From NCBI GenBank assembly GCA_025403435.1, contig CM046332.1, positions 8,549,903 through 8,613,902 of the forward strand: 64,000 nt of DNA, read 5' to 3'. A program made the translations under genes and the position numbers. The notes beneath the pieces were generated by a model. The model saw only the letters and a list, made by a program, of their open reading frames with translations, did no database searches and had not been told where the DNA came from. This DNA comes from Artocarpus heterophyllus (lineage: Eukaryota > Streptophyta > Magnoliopsida > Rosales > Moraceae). This document shows, piece after piece, positions 58,478 through 64,000 of this stretch; position 1 is the first letter of the stretch; each line of letters begins with the position of its first letter.

Positions 58478-59790
58478 TGATGAGTCGATTTTCTTTTAAA
58501 TATTTTGAGATCTTTAGCTTAGTGTTTTGTTGGTTTTTAGATGTTTTGTTATTCTTTTAATGTGTTTATTTTGTTTATTTTTTAGGTTACAAAAGGGTGG
58601 TTGATTACGGAAAAAACAAAAAATTCAGCTCAAAGTGAGGATTAAATAAAGAAGGATTAAGATTTAGAGTCACAGCCTTGAAACTGGGCGCCATAGCGCC
58701 GAATGGAGGAAAGCACAATTCCAAGGTAGTGGAGCCAATATCGCAGCATTGGATGTTGGGCGCTACAGTGCTGGCAGTGTGAAGCAACTCCGTGTCAGGA
58801 GCTGGCGCCGTGGCATTGGAACCTGAGGCCGTGGCGTCTAGTCGAAATTTTTAGGCAATTCTATTTCAAATTTTTTGTAATCTTTCATTTTTTCTATACA
58901 CCTATAAATAGGAACTTTTTAGGGTTTTTAGAGGAGTTTTTTTACCAGAGAATAGAAGAGAAAAAAAAAAAAGAGGGGTAATTGTCGAAGAGAAGAAGAG
59001 CATCTCAGAAATAGATTCTCAACTTCGGATTCGACTTCATAATCAGTTCTTATTTCTCTTTCTTTTCTCCATGTTTAAGATTTTCTCTATGATGTTTTCC
59101 TTTAATTTGAACTAATTTCATTTTCTAGGTTTGTAATGGAACCCGCTCATGAAACTTGATTAAATATATTTCCTATTCTATGATTTTATTTCACACAATG
59201 ATTGTTGATTTTATCTTGAGATTAATGTAATTTAGTTAACTGGCCATTGATTGAATTGATCCGGTGAAGCTTAATAATATCGATCGAGTTATTTTGTGTT
59301 CATAACTTAGATAAAATAACATATGTTAAATTGAGATAGACATATAATCACGTTGCATGTGCATCCATTGTGATTGATTTTAATGAATTCTTCTTAATTT
59401 AATTCTCACAGACATATAGTGAGTAATTTAGAAAGAGCATTTTTGCCTGACCATCGATAGAGGTTTATGAATATTTTGCTCTTGGGTGACAATCACAGTA
59501 GGATAATTATCATAGGAAAGAAGGAATTGTGATCAAGTGGATTGTTGGGGGAAATTATAAACCTCTGTTTCATCATTATTGAATTTTCATTTATTAATTT
59601 AGAATTTCTATTTTTAATTTTCTTGTCTAATTTTCTATCTTGCATTTATCTATTATTGTTTGGAAAAAAATTAGAGGATAGTAAATTAGTAATTAACAAT
59701 AAGAATAATTATAAGTCTACGTGGAAACGATACTTTTCTCATCTCTTTATTACTTGTGCGATACGTATACTTGCATGTGTAAAATTGACA
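58478..59790 (+). repeat. 3' LTR of the Athila-type element (1313 bp)
   Basis: Starts TGATGAGTCGATTTTC after the polypurine tract and ends AAAATTGACA. A GC-rich palindromic cluster at 58687-58840 (GGCGCCATAGCGCC, GGGCGCTACAGTGCTGGC, CTGGCGCCGTGGCATTGG) precedes TATAAATA at 58903-58910. The segment near 59720 (ACGTGGAAACGATACTT ... TATTACTTGTGCGATAC) is typical of Athila LTR ends. Confidence 0.75.
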
Positions 59791-60179
59791 ATAGTTGTTC
59801 AGTTATTCAATAAAATTCTAGAGAGAGTTTTCTTAGGGCTTGTTTGGTTGGAATACTTTCAATACTCGAATCATGGTTCAAATCATTTTGCTACAGTATT
59901 TTCTCTCACAAAAATTTAAATCTTCATTCAAATACCCTATTCAAATACTCGAACCAAACGGGCCCTTTATATTTTGCTTGTTCTTCGATATTCTTTCAAA
60001 TCAACGAATTACTCACACTTTCATTATTCTAGTATTTTGGTGAATCAACGGATTGCAAGTCTACCTATCTTCCGATATTCAAACTAAATCAACGGATTTT
60101 CCGATATTCTAATTGAATAAACGGGTTTTTAGGAATTTATCATTTTTTTCCTAATTTTTCTTACGCTTCCGCTACGTCA
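59791..60179 (+). repeat. 3' part of an element X LTR
   Basis: Apart from the MITE inside it, this matches 50500-50721: TAGTTGTTCAGTTATT, AATAAAATTC, GATTGCAAGTCTACCTATCTT and the end TTTTTCTTACGCTTCCGCTACGTCA. The U3 and TATA box are missing; the join to the Athila LTR is at 59790/59791. Confidence 0.75.
59836..59966. mobile_element. Tourist-like MITE (about 131 bp)
   Basis: Inverted ends GGGCTTGTTTGGTT and AACCAAACGGGCCC with TTA on both sides (59833-59835, 59967-59969), as in PIF/Harbinger MITEs. The empty site is present in the other LTR copy near 50536 (GAGTTCTTATATTTTGC), which supports the insertion. Exact ends are uncertain by one base. Confidence 0.85.
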
Positions 60180-60883
60180 ATTGCTAATACCATTCAATCT
60201 TGTGAACTTTTTACTAAAGAACACATTCAACATATAGATTTAAAGACGACCATCAAGAGCTATGAGTTGTATTGCGCAAAATCGATTAAAATTATTCTTG
60301 ATTTTTCTCCAAATTCATAGACTCTTCACACTTGATCTGTTAAATTAGAATTTAGAGAAAAATCAAGGGTATGCAATTAATTATACTCTATAATTGTAAT
60401 CCTTCGTTCGGGATCGGTAGGAAATTCTCCAACATAATTTTTACTAAACTTTTATGATCAGCTAGACTTTTATAAGCCTTAGCAGTAAGTTAGGCCTTAT
60501 TATTTATTAATTAGGTATAGTTTGAGTTATCAAAATTTTTTGTGAGGGCTGAGTTCTCAAATTTTAAATGATAACCTAATTAGAATATTATTTACTAAGT
60601 ACGAGTATAATTGTAATAATATAAAGTAAGTGGGGTATAGTTATAACTTTTAAATATTTTATGCATTAAAAAAATGAACCAAATCTTAGTGGAGGCACAT
60701 GCCCCCACTAAGAAGAAAGTAGCTTTTGCCTGCTGCTTTGGAGATTCTTTCTTTGTTTCTTTTTTTTTTTTTTTTTTGTCTTTTTCTCTCAATTATTGCT
60801 CTTCTTAAATGATGAAATGTTGCCCACCGTTAACATTATTGATGAACAGATCATAGTCCGTTTCTATTTTTCAACTGGGTTCT
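60180..60883 (+). other. Upstream region of the DUF247 gene
   Basis: AT-rich. It probably contains the promoter, but no convincing TATA box could be singled out. Homopolymer T run at 60760-60777. Confidence 0.4.
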
Positions 60884-60926
60884 TTGACTTCCAGTGAAGC
60901 TCAAGATTTGAACTCTTTGATGAAAG

Positions 60927-61360
60927 GTACCTCGTGTAGTTTTCTTTCCATGTATCATCCTCAATTAATTGCTTGTATTAGTTGTCTGTATTTCTATTCA
61001 TGTCTCGTAATTATATTAATTAGTGGTGCTTTTTTTTTAATTATTAATTTAAATGCTTTCAAGTTCTATATTTTTCTCATAGGGATACAACTTAAGTAAG
61101 AATGTTGTTATACTACTGAATTTGAATGTCTGTCATGCGGATCATTTATTGAAAATATGCGTCAATGACTTAAATTCTTCATGAAAGATTGATCTTTATG
61201 TAAAATATAGAAATAAAAGGGTGTAAAGTTATATTTATTCTGTATAATAACAAGTATAAAATACAACAAAAAGGAATTTATCTTTCGTAGTTAAATGTAC
61301 ACTTTTTTATGTATTTATTGTTGCATAGTATAAATGTTTTGTTATTTCTGCATCTTACAG
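60927..61360 (+). other. Probable 5'-UTR intron of the DUF247 gene
   Basis: Donor GGTACC after GATGAAAG (60919-60926) and acceptor TCTTACAG at 61353-61360, with T-rich sequence before it. The upstream exon has no good ATG in frame. Inferred from splice signals only. Confidence 0.4.
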
Positions 61361-61433
61361 TCCAATCATCCTCGATTAATTTTAAAAAGGTTACATTTGC
61401 GATTTTCTTTAGAGGAACAAAAGATTGGAGAAG

Positions 61434-62999
61434 ATGTCTGGTGAAACTGAATATGATCGTCTCATTCTCACAGAAAAGGAAGAAGAGATTCAACTAGTTG
61501 ATCAGGAAACGACATCAGAGAAAAAAGCTAGCACAAGTCATATTGCCCATACAAAAGTTGCCATTTCCAAAGACATTGTTGGGGTGACTGGAGATAAGCA
61601 ACTACTTGATGAACTAGAGGCTATTGAAATCAACATAAGTGAGATCCAAGAAAAGTACAGAAACAAGCTGTACCTAAGGATACAAAAGGTTCCTGCAATC
61701 GTGATACGGAACGGAGATCTCAAAGAGTATTTTAAGCCAACAGAGTTGTCAATCGGTCCTATTCATGCTGCCAATTCTAGTTTGTTTAAAAGGGAACTCA
61801 AGCTCAACTTGGCAGCACATTTCATCGAAAGAAGTGGCAGTGCAGGGGAAGTTTTACTCAAAGAAATTAAGCACAATGTCTTCAACATAAAGATGTACTT
61901 CAATGAGGAGGTTGTTAAGTTCTATACTGACGAGGAACTATTTAGGTTGGTGTTCTTGGATGGGTGTGCAATGCTAGGGTTCATAGACAGCTATGAGAAT
62001 CAAAGGTTAAACATGTTTGACATTAGTAATGGTCAAGCAGCCTTGATTCGGCAGAATTTGTTTTTGCTAGAGAACCAAATACCCTTTCAAGTCCTTGACT
62101 TGTTGATGAAGAAAAGTACTAGAGCATGGAAAGAAGATTTTCTTAGATTTGTTCTTATGGGTAACATTATTTCTCCAAGAGAATCTAGGAAACTCTTGCA
62201 TATATGTTTCACCCGTTTCTTTTCACACGCAAGTGAAAAGCCGGTCCACATTCTTGACCTTCTCCGAAGATTACTCTTAATCGATAGTAACTCTTTTTAT
62301 TACTTTGAGAATAATCCGCTTCATCTTACATGGGATTTTTTCTGGCTTTTATGTACTTGTGGAGTGGTTGCACTTATATGCTGTGCGATGGAGCGCTTAA
62401 GAAAATCCCGCGATCTCCCTGAATATTATTGGAGCAAGAAGCAATCTTTTCGCAATGTTCAGGAACTTAAAACAGCGGGGATAGAGTTTAAGCCTAACAG
62501 TGATAGTTTGACAACCATTTGGTTTGCTTCCCGATCCTTTATTTCAGGTCAACTTGTGCTTCCCACATTAGTTGTAGACAATTCAACGGCATGTAAGTTG
62601 TTCAATCTCGTTGCCTATGAGATTTGCTTGCCTGATCATCCAACCAATTCTTTCGTTACTTCTTACGTAAACTTGCTAGATTTGCTCATTGACAATGAAC
62701 AAGATGTTAAGGACCTAAGGGCAGCCGACGTTCTTCGGAACTATCTTAGTAGCGATATAGAAGTAGCAAAATTGATCAATAGCATTGGCTCCAATTGCTT
62801 TGCTCCATCCATAGACACTTATGCGGGTGTCAAGAAAAAAATAGAAAAGCACTACAAAAGAAGGTGTGCTATTTGGATGGCTCAAGTCTGCCATGCCCAT
62901 TTTAGTAGTCCATGGACTATTCTGGCTCTTTTCGCTGCTTCGGCAATACTCATATTAACTGCTACTCAAACTTGGTACGCTGTCATTCCAAAAAAGTGA
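61434..62999 (+). CDS. DUF247 (UPF0481) family protein
   Basis: A single coding exon of 521 residues from ATG 61434 (MSGETEYDRLIL) to TGA 62997-62999; the frame opens nine bases earlier at a TTG. Family features are LYLRIQKVPAIVIRNGDLKE, the conserved IGPIH motif (about residues 108-112), FRLVFLDGCAMLGFI, LIRQNLFLLENQIPFQVL, and the C-terminal membrane span SSPWTILALFAASAILILTA with a short basic tail. An additional hydrophobic stretch FFWLLCTCGVVALICCAM (about residues 303-320) could be a second membrane segment. DUF247 proteins are plant-specific; most have no known biochemical role, and some act in grass self-incompatibility. Length is usual for the family. No breaks are seen. It is the only apparently intact host gene in the window. 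Confidence 0.93.
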   Translation: MSGETEYDRLILTEKEEEIQLVDQETTSEKKASTSHIAHTKVAISKDIVGVTGDKQLLDELEAIEINISEIQEKYRNKLYLRIQKVPAIVIRNGDLKEYFKPTELSIGPIHAANSSLFKRELKLNLAAHFIERSGSAGEVLLKEIKHNVFNIKMYFNEEVVKFYTDEELFRLVFLDGCAMLGFIDSYENQRLNMFDISNGQAALIRQNLFLLENQIPFQVLDLLMKKSTRAWKEDFLRFVLMGNIISPRESRKLLHICFTRFFSHASEKPVHILDLLRRLLLIDSNSFYYFENNPLHLTWDFFWLLCTCGVVALICCAMERLRKSRDLPEYYWSKKQSFRNVQELKTAGIEFKPNSDSLTTIWFASRSFISGQLVLPTLVVDNSTACKLFNLVAYEICLPDHPTNSFVTSYVNLLDLLIDNEQDVKDLRAADVLRNYLSSDIEVAKLINSIGSNCFAPSIDTYAGVKKKIEKHYKRRCAIWMAQVCHAHFSSPWTILALFAASAILILTATQTWYAVIPKK

Positions 63000-63002
63000 A
63001 AG

Positions 63003-63093
63003 GTACAAAATACTTCTACTTCTCCTAATTAACTATATTAATCTATTTCGAATATTTAAATATCAACATTGCTCCTTTTACAATTTTATGCAG
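63003..63093 (+). other. Probable 3'-UTR intron of the DUF247 gene
   Basis: GTACAAAA donor four bases after the stop codon and TTTTATGCAG acceptor at 63084-63093, with a T-rich tract between. Splice signals are good; the position just after the stop makes this a UTR intron. Confidence 0.5.
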
Positions 63094-64000
63094 GGATACC
63101 ACAAAGGGTCGAATGTAAACTGACTCTAGAGATGTTAAGTTCTCTCTAGCATCAGCCAAATGTGCTATGGAGCTTATTGATTACTCGCATCCATCAATAT
63201 TGCTGTTCTATCAGAATTGGCTAGTATGACTCAAGATTTTCCTAGGGTTGATTTTTTTTTGGGGGGGAACTTTAGAGCTTTTCAGTATTTCTGATGTTTG
63301 CTTCAAATGTGTTGTGCATAACTTGTTTGAGTTTATGATGTTCTTGTACAAATGGGTCTCCAATATTAATCCTGTTGTAGATTATGATGTAGAAGGGTTC
63401 TCTGTTTCCTCTCTGTTATTATCTCAACATTTATTCCTTCTGCAGTTCTGCTTTTTGACAAAACTCCAATTGAAAAAAAAAAAAAAAACATCAAAACATG
63501 TTTAGCGGAAGATTTTCAAGTAAGACAATGGAGTTTTTAGGAAATACGTATACGAAGGTAAATAATAAGAGGAAAATTATAAATATAGGAAAGCAATTTT
63601 CACGTTCTGCTAATTATGAGCAAAAAGTGCAGATATCAAGGAAAGGAACATTGCTTGCGTTACAAACAAATTTTGAGGTGAAGAAAGAGCTGCATCTGAT
63701 AGCTATGATACAGAAAAGTGCTCCTTCACAAAAGAATTTGTCACAATTATTGAAATAAATGAACCAACTTAAAAATTACGTCTGACAAATGTAAACATTT
63801 TTGTCACACTCCACAACTCACAAGCCGTACTTTTGATGCAACTTTTCAATGATAATCAGTTTTCCATAACGTTTAGCATATTATTATTTGTATAACTCTA
63901 TATGTTATAGCTCCACCTTCCTACAAGAGGTTCGCCTACATGTGGGATCCAGGTAAGCCGTATAAATGAGACCCACCTTTTTGGAGAAGATGAGATTGTA
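63094..64000. other. DUF247 3' UTR and downstream DNA
   Basis: No further gene recognised. An 86-codon frame at 63498-63758 has no family features. A run of A at 63474-63488 and T/G runs near 63249-63267 are present. Confidence 0.4.

Larger units (their letters stand above)
50872..59790 (+). mobile_element. Athila-type Gypsy element lacking its 5' LTR and gag
   Basis: Contains an Athila-like pol (50872-53930), a long non-coding stretch, a later open region of the Athila downstream ORF type, and a 3' LTR (58478-59790). The 5' LTR, the usual primer-binding site and gag are missing. It is bordered by pieces of element X on both sides. A hAT element is inserted at 54403-55234. Confidence 0.75.

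Noticed and set aside
1..64000. CRISPR array, bacterial defence island or organelle insert
   Set aside because: No regular short repeats with unique spacers, no bacterial-type gene packing and no plastid or mitochondrial genes seen; the window is plant nuclear DNA.

Overview
This is AT-rich nuclear DNA from a flowering plant, most likely a eudicot. The evidence is split genes with GT-AG introns, plant-type Ty1/copia and Ty3/gypsy retrotransposons (including a chromodomain element and an Athila-type element), a plant CACTA transposon, remains of the plant molybdenum-cofactor gene CNX2, and a plant-only DUF247 gene. I cannot name the species. No tRNA, rRNA, CRISPR or bacterial-type operon is visible. 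About four fifths of the window is transposon-derived, much of it nested.

Layout. 1-3359: 5' part of a minus-strand Copia element (family 'Copia-2': leader plus one LTR), inserted in a decayed Tat-type Gypsy pol (3360-5523). 7150-18335: CNX2 pseudogene whose intron holds a complete young Copia element ('Copia-1', 7792-17401, target duplication GTTGA). 18800-21285: decayed LTR and tandem-repeat DNA. 22345-38947: apparently one chromovirus-like LTR broken by three later insertions: a reverse solo LTR (22984-26647), a CACTA transposon (26851-34723, duplication TTT) and a Copia-2 solo LTR (35994-38011). The CACTA element carries a decayed tnp2-type transposase, a second TNPA-like gene and, on the opposite strand, a captured intron-containing piece of a host cytochrome b561 gene. 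39564-48695: full-length but dead Gypsy chromovirus ('Gypsy-2'). 50249-60179: mosaic in which an Athila internal region and its 3' LTR lie between LTR pieces of another element ('X'), with a hAT element (54403-55234) and a Tourist-like MITE (59836-59966) inside. 60880-63100: the only apparently intact host gene, DUF247, with introns in both untranslated regions.

Functionally there is little cooperation between genes. The window is a record of serial insertion, capture and decay between host genes. The two most interesting signals are (a) the captured cytochrome b561 fragment in the CACTA element, and (b) a recurrent design in LTRs of otherwise unrelated elements, where a cluster of GC-rich imperfect palindromes lies about 60-260 bp upstream of a TATA-like box. 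Related words (core TTCGGCAGGCC) recur in a Copia and a Gypsy family. The Copia-1 polyprotein is an uninterrupted frame of about 1330 residues, yet it has lost one zinc-binding cysteine in gag and another in integrase. All family calls rest on reading translations and motifs by eye; no database search was run.
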